Assembly (NCBI RefSeq): GCF_003002065.1
Contig: NZ_PVZG01000001.1
Span: 248,001-312,000, forward strand
DNA: 64,000 nucleotides
Source: Pseudosporangium ferrugineum
GTDB taxonomy: Bacteria; Actinomycetota; Actinomycetes; Mycobacteriales; Micromonosporaceae
Direction of reading: 5' to 3'
The notes under the pieces were generated by a model. The model was not told the DNA's origin. It ran no database searches and worked only from the letters and a program-made list of their open reading frames with translations. Both the position numbers and the translations under genes were made by a program. Positions 8,511 through 15,397 of this stretch are shown piece by piece. The number at the start of each line of letters is the position of its first letter. The first letter of the stretch is position 1.

Positions 8511-9484
8511 CCGTCTCCCCCGACCTGCCCGTGGTGCGCGAGCTGTCCGGCAACCGCGAGGCCCGGCGCTGGCTGGAACGCCTCCCCGGCCTCATCGACG
8601 AGGTCCGCGACGCGCACGGCCTGACCCTCGGCCCGGCCCTGCACGGCGGCAGCTGCAGCTGGGTGGCCCCGGCGACGCTGCCCGGCGGCACGCCGGTGAT
8701 CGTGAAGATCGCCTGGCCGCACCGCGAGATGTACGCGGAACCCTCGGCCCTGCGCCTCTGGGCGGGCCGGGGCGCGGTCCGCCTCCTCGCCCACGACCCG
8801 GACCGGCACGCCCTGATCCTGCACCGCTGCGACCCCGGCGAGCAGCTGACCACAAGCGGCCTGCCGGTCACCGACCGCCTCCTGATCGGCGCGGACGTCC
8901 TGCGCCGCCTGTGGTCCGCGGGCCTGCCCGAAGCCGCCCCCGCGGAGCCCGTCGAGGCCGCCCCCGCCGACCCCGCCGACGTGACGGCCGCACCCGCCAT
9001 ACCGATCGAGTCGCTGGTCGATGTGACCGCGGACTGGGCCGATCTCGTCGAGGAGCGCACCGCCCGCCTGCGGCCCGTCGCCGACGCCGGCCTGATCGCG
9101 GAGGGCGTGCGGCTGCTGCACGACCTGCCCGCCTCCGCGCCGCACGAGGTGGTGCTGCACGGCGACTTCAACCCGGGCAACATCCTGTCCGACGGCGACG
9201 GCTGGGTGGCGATCGACCCGAAGCCGATGATCGGCGACCCGGCGTACGACCTCTGGCCCCTGCTCGAACAGGTCGGCGACCCGTACGCGCACGACGACCC
9301 GGCCCGGCCGCTGCGCGAGCGGATCGCGCTGCTGGCCGGCGAACTGGAACTGGACCCGGCCCGGGTGGCCGGCTGGTGCCTGGCCCGCCGGATCGAGACC
9401 GCCCTGTGGTCGACCCACCACGGCCGCGTCGCGGAGGGCAGGACCGCCCTGCGCCACGCCGCCGTCCTCGCCCGCCTGATCTGA
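8504..9484 (+). CDS. Aminoglycoside/streptomycin 6-kinase-like phosphotransferase
   Basis: 326 residues. The N-lobe has GGSCSWVAPATLPGGTPVIVKIAWP with the nucleotide-binding lysine. The catalytic loop is VVLHGDFNPGNIL (the Brenner HGD motif with Asn) and the metal-binding segment is WVAIDPKPMIGDPAYDLWPLL. This matches the streptomycin 6-phosphotransferase (APH(6)) branch rather than APH(3'). Many chromosomal actinobacterial members phosphorylate unknown hydroxyl substrates and are not proven resistance genes. An Ala/Pro/Glu-rich stretch (about 145-165) looks like an inserted loop. Start ATG 8504 lies inside the end of the SDR gene, so the two are translationally coupled. Confidence 0.85.
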   Translation: MVTVSPDLPVVRELSGNREARRWLERLPGLIDEVRDAHGLTLGPALHGGSCSWVAPATLPGGTPVIVKIAWPHREMYAEPSALRLWAGRGAVRLLAHDPDRHALILHRCDPGEQLTTSGLPVTDRLLIGADVLRRLWSAGLPEAAPAEPVEAAPADPADVTAAPAIPIESLVDVTADWADLVEERTARLRPVADAGLIAEGVRLLHDLPASAPHEVVLHGDFNPGNILSDGDGWVAIDPKPMIGDPAYDLWPLLEQVGDPYAHDDPARPLRERIALLAGELELDPARVAGWCLARRIETALWSTHHGRVAEGRTALRHAAVLARLI

Positions 9485-9527
9485 CCACCTTCCTCGCCCG
9501 GAGCGCCCCCGCGCCGCCCCCCGGAGC

Positions 9528-9615
9528 GGCCCGTGCCGACGCTCGGACCGGCCCGTGCCAGCGCCCGGACCGGCTCGTGCCAGCGCCCGGAGAGGCCGCG
9601 TGCTGGCGTCCGGAC
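9528..9615. repeat. Four tandem 22-bp repeats upstream of the RHH gene
   Basis: Copies begin at 9528, 9550, 9572 and 9594, with consensus GGCCCGTGCCAGCGCCCGGA plus two bases; the last copy is the most diverged. They fill most of the gap between the APH-like kinase and the RHH gene. No coding frame of its own is convincing here. Confidence 0.75.
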
Positions 9616-9632
9616 CCCTCGACGTGGGCCAG

Positions 9633-9651
9633 TGATGCCATGACGGCGCCA
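9633..9651. promoter_or_regulatory. Candidate RHH operator, distal copy
   Basis: TGATGCCA, a 3-base spacer, then CGGCGCCA. This has the same half-site and spacing as the site at 9675-9693, with one base lost from the left of the second half. Between the two sites lies a perfect 10-bp palindrome ATGGCGCCAT at 9663-9672. Confidence 0.5.
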
Positions 9652-9674
9652 ATCCTCTTGCCATGGCGCCATTG

Positions 9675-9693
9675 TGATGCCATAGTGGCGTCA
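9675..9693. promoter_or_regulatory. Candidate RHH autoregulatory operator over the start codon
   Basis: TGATGCCA-TAG-TGGCGTCA is an inverted repeat of half-site TGAYGCCA with a 3-base spacer. Its last base is the A of the ATG at 9693. No ribosome binding site is visible, and CATAGT six bases before the ATG would suit a leaderless transcript, so binding here would block initiation. Its link to the RHH protein is inference. Confidence 0.5.
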
Positions 9694-10199
9694 TGGACCT
9701 GTCGACGTACGTCTCCCGGCTCCGGGAGGAGCTCGCCTCGGCCGCCGAACTGGGCGGCCCCGACACCCGCGCCCTGGCGGAGCGGCTGAGCGCACCGCTG
9801 GAGTCCGGCATGCGCCTCGCCCTGCTCGACGCGCTCACCGCGGCGGCCGACGAGATCACCCGGGACCTGGCCCCGGGCTCCGTCGAGGTGCGGTTGCGCT
9901 CGGGCGACCCGGCGTTCGTGGTCACCCCTCCCCCGGCCGAGCCGTCGGCACCACCGACGGCGCCATCCGACGCCACCATGGCGCCACCCCCAGCCGAGGG
10001 TGACGCTACGGCGTCCCGGATCAACTTCCGGCTGCCGGAGCAGTTGAAGTCCCGCATCGAGGAGGCGGCGGCCCGCGAGGGTCTGTCCGTCAACGCCTGG
10101 CTGATCCGCGTCTCCGGCGCGGCCGTGCAGCCCGCCGCACGCCCCACCACCGACCGCGCGCCGATCGCCGGCCAGCGCTACACCGGCTGGGCCCGCTGA
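9693..10199 (+). CDS. Ribbon-helix-helix DNA-binding protein, HicB-like antitoxin C-terminus
   Basis: 168 residues from ATG 9693. The N-terminal half (1-70) is helical with no recognised fold. A Pro/Thr/Ala linker (about 78-108) follows, and then an RHH domain reading SRINFRLPEQLKSRIEEAAAREGLSVNAWLIR. RHH proteins dimerise and insert a two-stranded sheet into DNA, and many are annotated as HicB-type antitoxins. No toxin-sized gene is adjacent, so a toxin-antitoxin role is unsupported. It looks like a transcription regulator of itself and possibly of the downstream DUF4097-ABC genes. The linker codons contain another operator-like palindrome (9968-9986). The C-terminal 20 residues are basic. 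Confidence 0.8.
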   Translation: MDLSTYVSRLREELASAAELGGPDTRALAERLSAPLESGMRLALLDALTAAADEITRDLAPGSVEVRLRSGDPAFVVTPPPAEPSAPPTAPSDATMAPPPAEGDATASRINFRLPEQLKSRIEEAAAREGLSVNAWLIRVSGAAVQPAARPTTDRAPIAGQRYTGWAR

Positions 10200-10204
10200 C
10201 CCGC

Positions 10205-10530
10205 CGGAGCCCGCCCCGTCAACGGGACCGGCGCCACACCCGCTGACCCACCGCACCTCCCGCAGCCCACCCCGCCAACAGGGCCGGCACCACACCCACA
10301 GACCCACCGCACCTCCCGCAGCCCACCCCGCCAACAGGGCCGGCGCCACACCCGCCGGACCTCTCGCAGCCCACCCCGCCAACAGGGCCGGCACCACACC
10401 CACAGACCCGCCGGACCTCCCGCAGCCCACCCCGCCAACAGGGCCGGCGCCACACCCGCCGGACCTCTCGCAGCCCACCCCGCCAACAGGGCCCGCGCCA
10501 CACCCACAGACCCGCCGGACCTCCCGCACC
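10205..10530. repeat. Alternating 56/48-bp tandem repeat array
   Basis: The word GCAGCCCACC starts at 10262, 10318, 10366, 10422 and 10470, and a truncated copy sits at 10526, giving spacings 56, 48, 56, 48, 56. A diverged unit lies at about 10205-10261. Every unit has the core CCCCGCCAACAGGGCCGGC. The 48-bp units lack the CACAGACCCRCC segment. Neither 56, 48 nor their sum (104) is a multiple of three, so the array is not coding. It occupies nearly all of the 413-base gap between the RHH gene and the DUF4097 gene. Confidence 0.85.
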
Positions 10531-10612
10531 GGCCCGCCGCTGCCGGCGCGACAGCCGATCCAGGGCCGCCGAACGACGAACCGGCCCCCGTCATCCACCG
10601 GAAGGGACAACC

Positions 10613-11476
10613 ATGCCCGCGTTCGAGTCACCCGGACCCATCACCGCCACCCTCGAGCTCGAGGTCGGCGACGCGCAGATCGCCGCCGCCGACCGCCCGG
10701 ACACCGTCGTCGAGGTCCGCCCCACCGACCCTGGCTCCGACCGCGACGTCCGCGCCGCCGAGCAGACCCGCGTCGAGTACGCCGACGGCCGCCTGCTCGT
10801 GAAGACCCCGAAACCGCGCAACCTCGGCCTGTTCGGGCGCCCCGGCTCGGTGGACGTGCGCATCGCCCTGCCGACCGGCTCCCGCGTCCGGGCCGACGCA
10901 GCCGTCTCGGCCTTCCACTGCACCGGCATCCTCGGCGAGACCCGGATCAAGACCGCGACCGGGGACGTACGCGTGGAGCACTCCGGCGTTCTCGACCTGA
11001 ACACCGCCGCCGGCACCATCGTCGTCGAGACCGCCGACGGGGACGTGCACGCCGCCACCGCCTCGGGCGCCGTGCACCTGGGCTCCGTCGCGGGCTCGGC
11101 GGTGGTTCGCAACTCCCACGGCGACAGCCGCATCGGCCGGGTCGCCGGGGAGTTGCGGGTCAACGCGGCCAACGGCGACATCCTCGTCGGGCAGGCCGGC
11201 GGCGACGTCACCGCGACCACCGCCAACGGCAGCATCCGGGTGGACGAGGTGCGGTGCGGCGTCGTCTCGGTGAAGACCGCGGCCGGCTCGGTGCAGGTGG
11301 GCGTCGCCCGGGGCACCGCCGCGTACCTGGACCTGCACACCTCCTTCGGCAGGATGCGCAACGGGCTCGACGCGGGCGGCGCACCCGAGCCGGGCGAGAG
11401 CAGCGTCGAGGTTCGTGCCCGCACCTCGTTCGGCGACATCACGGTCGTCCGCGCGCACGCCGGGGACGTCGCGTGA
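10613..11476 (+). CDS. DUF4097-family beta-strand repeat protein
   Basis: 287 residues from ATG 10613 with GAAGGGA upstream. The sequence is built of short beta-strand repeats such as TATGDVRVEHSGVLDLNTAAGTIVVETADGDVHAATASGAVHLGSV, characteristic of the DUF4097 (putative adhesin) beta-helix. There is no signal peptide or transmembrane helix, so the product is probably cytoplasmic. Such genes commonly neighbour drug-type ABC exporters and small regulators. Its GTGA overlap with the ATPase gene shows it belongs to that operon. The molecular function is unknown; it may sense or scaffold at the membrane. Confidence 0.8.
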   Translation: MPAFESPGPITATLELEVGDAQIAAADRPDTVVEVRPTDPGSDRDVRAAEQTRVEYADGRLLVKTPKPRNLGLFGRPGSVDVRIALPTGSRVRADAAVSAFHCTGILGETRIKTATGDVRVEHSGVLDLNTAAGTIVVETADGDVHAATASGAVHLGSVAGSAVVRNSHGDSRIGRVAGELRVNAANGDILVGQAGGDVTATTANGSIRVDEVRCGVVSVKTAAGSVQVGVARGTAAYLDLHTSFGRMRNGLDAGGAPEPGESSVEVRARTSFGDITVVRAHAGDVA

Positions 11477-12396
11477 TCACCGCGACGGGTCTGCTCAAGG
11501 CGTACGGGAAGAACACCGTGCTGGACCGCATCGACCTGGACGTGCCCGCGGGTTCGGTCTTCGCCCTGCTGGGCCCGAACGGGGCCGGCAAGACCACGAC
11601 CGTGCAGATCCTGACCACGCTCGTGCGCCCCGACGCCGGCGAGCTGCGGGTCGCGGGGCACGACGTGCGGACCGAGCCGGACGCGGTACGGGCGGCCATC
11701 GGCGTCACCGGCCAGTTCGCGGCGGTGGACGGGCTGCTCACCGGCGCCGAGAACCTGATGCTCATGGCCGACCTGCACCACCTCGACCGGCGCGCCCGGC
11801 GCGAGCGGACCGCGGAGCTGCTGGCGCTGTTCGGGCTCGAGGACGCCGCCGGCCGGACCGCCGCCACGTACTCCGGCGGCATGCGGCGCCGGCTCGACAT
11901 CGCGATGGGCCTGGTCGGCACCCCGCGCGTGGTCTTCCTCGACGAGCCCACGACCGGGCTCGACCCGCGGGCCCGGCGGGCGATGTGGGACACCATCCGC
12001 GGCCTGGCCGCCGGCGGCGCGACCGTCTTCCTCACCACCCAGTACCTCGAGGAGGCCGACCAGCTCGCCGACCGGATCGCCGTGCTGCACGGCGGCCGGA
12101 TCGTCGCCGAGGGCACGGCCGAGCAGCTCAAACGCCTGGCGCCGGGCGGCCACGTGACGCTCACGTTCGCCGGCCCGGAGCAGACCGGCGCGGCCGGGCG
12201 GGCCCTCGGCGTGACCGTCGCGGACGACCGGCTCACGCTCGACGTGCCCGGCGACGGCAGCGTCCAGGGCCTGAGGGCCCTGCTCGCCACGCTCGACGGG
12301 GCGGGCGTGGAGATCGACGAGCTCGCCGTGCACACCCCGGACCTCGACGACGTCTTCCTGGCCCTGACCGCCTCGGCGAAGGAGGACGCGCGATGA
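11473..12396 (+). CDS. DrrA-type ABC transporter ATP-binding protein
   Basis: 307 residues from GTG 11473, whose GTGA overlaps the stop of the DUF4097 gene. The nucleotide-binding domain has Walker A GPNGAGKTTT, the signature SGGMRRRLDIAMGL, Walker B VVFLDEPTTGLD, and an H-loop replaced by a glutamine-type switch (FLTTQYLEEAD), exactly as in the daunorubicin-resistance DrrA branch. The C-terminal part (about 215-307) matches the DrrA accessory domain. It would power export by the adjacent DrrB-like permease, which is broken in this sequence. The end overlaps the permease ATG (ATGA). Confidence 0.92.
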   Translation: MITATGLLKAYGKNTVLDRIDLDVPAGSVFALLGPNGAGKTTTVQILTTLVRPDAGELRVAGHDVRTEPDAVRAAIGVTGQFAAVDGLLTGAENLMLMADLHHLDRRARRERTAELLALFGLEDAAGRTAATYSGGMRRRLDIAMGLVGTPRVVFLDEPTTGLDPRARRAMWDTIRGLAAGGATVFLTTQYLEEADQLADRIAVLHGGRIVAEGTAEQLKRLAPGGHVTLTFAGPEQTGAAGRALGVTVADDRLTLDVPGDGSVQGLRALLATLDGAGVEIDELAVHTPDLDDVFLALTASAKEDAR

Positions 12397-13173
12397 CGAC
12401 CCTCTCCTATGCCGTACGCGACTCGCACACGATGCTGCGGCGCAACCTGCGGCACATCCTGCGCTACCCGGCGATGACGGTGATGCTGGCCGGGATGCCG
12501 GTGATCTTCCTGCTGCTGTTCGTCTTCGTCTTCGGCGGCTCGCTCGGGGCGGGACTCGGCGGCGGTCGCGCCGAATACCTGGTCTTCGTGGTGCCCGGCA
12601 TCCTGCTGATGACCATCGGCGGCACGGCCACCGGCACCTCGGTCTCGGTCGCCACGGACATGACCGAGGGAGGGCATCGTGGCCCGCTTCCGCACGATGG
12701 CCATCGCCCGGGTGTCCGTGCTGACCGGGCACGTCCTGGGCAGCGTCATCCAGAACCTGATCGGCCTGACCATCGTGCTCGGCGTCGCCGTGGCCGTCGG
12801 CTACCGGCCCACGGCGGGGCCGGGTGGCTGGCTGGCCACGATCGGCATCCTCGCCCTGGTCAGCTTCGCCTTCACCTGGCTCGGCGTGGCGCTGGGCATG
12901 GTGGCCAAGACGCCGGAGGAGGCAAGCAACACGCCGCTGCCGCTGACCCTCCTGCCGTTCCTGGGCAGCGGCTTCGTGCCGACCGACACCATGCCCGCCG
13001 GTCTGCGCCAGTTCGCCGAGTACCAGCCGTACACGCCGATCATGGACACGCTGCGGGCGCTCCTGGCCGGCGGCAGCCCGTCCGGCGGCGACCTGGGCAT
13101 GACCCTCGCCTGGTGCACGGTCATCGCCCTGATCGGGTACGGGTGGGCCCGGCGCAGGTACAACGCTTTCTGA
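12393..13173 (+). pseudogene. DrrB-type ABC-2 permease split by a 4-bp tandem duplication
   Basis: From ATG 12393 the frame encodes about 94 residues of a DrrB N-terminus (MTTLSYAVRDSHTMLRRNL through SVATDMTEG) including the first helices. Family members continue MTEGIVARFRTMAI. Here AGGG is duplicated (12667-12670 and 12671-12674), which shifts the frame, and the matching continuation VARFRTMAIARVSVLTGHV is found one frame over from 12679 to 13173 (164 residues). The uninterrupted first frame runs on to 13259 with non-homologous sequence. The duplication also creates GGGAGG five bases before GTG 12679, so the second half might be translated separately. Assembly error, decay or a functional split are all possible. 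Confidence 0.8.
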
Positions 13174-13183
13174 GCACGCGGAA

Positions 13184-13211
13184 GGACCCGCCCGGCGTGC
13201 CGGACGGGTCC
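13184..13211. terminator. Bidirectional hairpin between convergent genes
   Basis: GGACCCG-C-CCGGC pairs with GCCGG-A-CGGGTCC around a 2-base GT centre (in practice a slightly larger loop), giving a 12-pair stem with one C/A mismatch. It sits between the end of the permease remnant and the end of the leftward beta-helix gene and could stop both. Confidence 0.6.
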
Positions 13212-13225
13212 TCGGGCCGCCCCGG

Positions 13226-15388
13226 TCAGGGCCCGCTGACCAGCGGCTCGACCTGGTGACCGGCGTTCACGGCGGCCCCCTTGTTGTTGATGACGCGCGA
13301 GATCGTGCCGGTGCCGCCCAGCGACACCGTCGTCATGTTGGTGAACCTGATGCCGCTCTTCGCGGGCACCTCGAAGGCCCGCGCGTTGACCACGCCGGGG
13401 TTGACGTTGAAGTAGCAGTAGCTGCCGAGACCCCACGCCTGGTGGTTGTTGACCGAGTCGGCCACCTTGTACGCCGCCCAGCCCTGCGTCGAGCCGTTCA
13501 TGTACGCGGCCTGGTTCGGCGGGTCGTACGGCATCTCGTTCTGGTAGAAGTACGTCCGCCCGTTCTCGCCGTTCCAGATCGTCTGGTACTGCTGGTAGTG
13601 CTCGACGAAGAGGCCGTAGAAGGTCACGTCGTCGCCGTTGACGATCAGGCCGTTCGCGGCCGGGTTGACCGTCCAGCCGTACGTGCCGTTGTTGCCGTGG
13701 TCGGCGCGCCAGATCCAGGCGTGGTCACCGATCACGTCGTCGCTGTTGATCCGCAGGCTGACCGAGGCCTTGCCGGCGATCGAGCCGCCGATGCGGAAGA
13801 ACACGTCGGAGAGCACGATCGGGTCGGCCGAGTGGTCCGCGGACGCCCCGTTCGGTCCGACCTCCATCAGCACCGGCGAGTTCGTGGTGCCGGCGTCGAA
13901 GAGCAGGCCCGCGACCCGGACGCCGTCGACGTCCGCGACGTTCATCGCGGTCACCCCGTTGTCGGGTACGAACGTGGCCAGCCCGAGCCCCAGCACCACG
14001 GTGTTCGGCCGGGTCACGTTGATCGGCGCGTTGAGGTGGTACGTCGCCGGCGTGACCAGCAGGTTCTTGCCCGACGCCAGCGCCGCGTTGATCGTCGCCG
14101 CGGTGTCGCCCGGCTTCACCACGTAGAAGGTGCCGATCGGCAGCGAACTGCCCGCCGGGTTGCCGCCGGCCCAGCTCGTGCCGGCGGTGTTGGTCCGCAC
14201 CGACGGGACGAACACCTGGTAGTTGCCGGCGCTGTCGACGTACAGGAAGGGCTTCTCGGCGACCTTGGGGGTCTGCCCCACGGTGGTGAACGGCGGGTTC
14301 GGGAAGCTGTTGCCCGGCGCGCCCTGGGCGCCGACGAAGACCTGGTTCCAGTTCGAGCCGTTCCAGCTGCCCATCTGCGAGTTGCGGGTGAGCCACTGCT
14401 GCTGCGAGCCGGACTGGATCTGCCCGTCGATCTTCGTGTCGGACATGAAGCCGCCGGACGACCAGCCGCCGTCCGACAGCGCCAGGTTGCCGCGCACGTG
14501 CATGCGCCGGTACGGCGCCGCCTGGGAGACGGCCCAGCGGTCGAGGCCGCCGGTCGGCGTGACGGACAGGCCCTCGGCCGAGCGCCAGAAGTTCTGGGTG
14601 GCGTTCTGCGAGCCGTCCGGCCACCAGTCGGCCTCGGCGTGCACCCGGCCGTTGATGGTCACCGCGTCCGGCGTCAGGCCCAGCCCGGCGACCTGGGTGA
14701 AGAAGCCGACATTCGCGTCCACGTTGTAGGTGCCCGGCCGGAACAGCAGCGCGTACCGCTGGGTGCCGAACTGGTTCTGCACCTGCTGGTTGAACACCTG
14801 GTTGAGCCGGTTCTGGATGGTCGACGCGGACATGGACGGGTCGAAGATCGTCACGTTCGGGCCGAGGTCGGGGTTGCCGCCGGCGGGCGGCGTGGTGGGC
14901 GGGGTCGGCACGCCGTTGACCGTCCACTTCTGGTTGGCGCCGCCGGAGCACGTCCACAGCTGGAGCTTGGCACCGTCGGCGAGGTTGTTGTCCTTGATGT
15001 CGAGGCACTTGTCCGCCTTGACGTTGACCAGGTCGCCGGCCGCGGTGTACGTCCACTGCTGGCTGGTCAGCCCGGCGAAGCAGTCCCACAGGTGCACGAC
15101 CGCGCCGTCGGTGGTGGCACCGCCGGCGACGTCGAGGCACTTGCCGAGACCCCTGAGCGACCTGTCGTCGCCGTACGTCCAGGTCTGGTTCGGTCCGGAG
15201 GCGCAGGACCACATCTGCGGAAGGTTGCCGTTGGCGGTGGAGCCGTCGGTGACGTCGAGACACTTGCCGTTGGCGGAGCTCACGACGCTGCCGGTGGTGG
15301 CGGCCATCGCGCCGGTGACGCCGGCGAGGCCGAGTCCGGCGGCGGCGAGCGCCGTCACGGCCACGGCGGTCAGGGTGCGGGGTTTCAT
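13226..15388 (-). CDS. Secreted CBM13 (ricin B) plus parallel beta-helix protein, probable polysaccharide-active enzyme
   Basis: 720 residues from ATG 15388 with AAGGAC five bases upstream. A signal peptide (1-29, ending GAMA) precedes a ricin-type beta-trefoil (about 31-157) with three QxW repeats (NQTWTY, SQQWTY, NQKWTV). A Pro/Thr linker follows, then a roughly 540-residue domain starting DPSMSASTIQNRLNQVF and containing YALLFRPGTYNVDANVGF, INGRVHAEADWW and DGVRVAGLLFDAG, which reads as a right-handed parallel beta-helix of the pectate-lyase/GH55 superfold. The exact hydrolase or lyase family is not clear to me. The gene is nine bases downstream of the alginate-lyase-like gene, so both enzymes are likely co-secreted to degrade one polysaccharide. 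Confidence 0.8.
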   Translation of the reverse strand: MKPRTLTAVAVTALAAAGLGLAGVTGAMAATTGSVVSSANGKCLDVTDGSTANGNLPQMWSCASGPNQTWTYGDDRSLRGLGKCLDVAGGATTDGAVVHLWDCFAGLTSQQWTYTAAGDLVNVKADKCLDIKDNNLADGAKLQLWTCSGGANQKWTVNGVPTPPTTPPAGGNPDLGPNVTIFDPSMSASTIQNRLNQVFNQQVQNQFGTQRYALLFRPGTYNVDANVGFFTQVAGLGLTPDAVTINGRVHAEADWWPDGSQNATQNFWRSAEGLSVTPTGGLDRWAVSQAAPYRRMHVRGNLALSDGGWSSGGFMSDTKIDGQIQSGSQQQWLTRNSQMGSWNGSNWNQVFVGAQGAPGNSFPNPPFTTVGQTPKVAEKPFLYVDSAGNYQVFVPSVRTNTAGTSWAGGNPAGSSLPIGTFYVVKPGDTAATINAALASGKNLLVTPATYHLNAPINVTRPNTVVLGLGLATFVPDNGVTAMNVADVDGVRVAGLLFDAGTTNSPVLMEVGPNGASADHSADPIVLSDVFFRIGGSIAGKASVSLRINSDDVIGDHAWIWRADHGNNGTYGWTVNPAANGLIVNGDDVTFYGLFVEHYQQYQTIWNGENGRTYFYQNEMPYDPPNQAAYMNGSTQGWAAYKVADSVNNHQAWGLGSYCYFNVNPGVVNARAFEVPAKSGIRFTNMTTVSLGGTGTISRVINNKGAAVNAGHQVEPLVSGP

Positions 15389-15397
15389 GCGGTGTCC

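Noticed and set aside
8504..9484. Streptomycin resistance gene
   Set aside because: The kinase motifs fit the APH(6) branch, but chromosomal homologues are common with unknown substrates. Nothing in the context (no aminoglycoside cluster or mobile element) supports resistance.
9693..10199. Toxin-antitoxin pair
   Set aside because: The RHH protein looks like a HicB-type antitoxin, but no HicA-sized toxin gene is adjacent on either side.
10205..10530. CRISPR-like array
   Set aside because: Whole units repeat rather than short repeats with unique spacers, there is no palindromic repeat end, and no cas genes are nearby.
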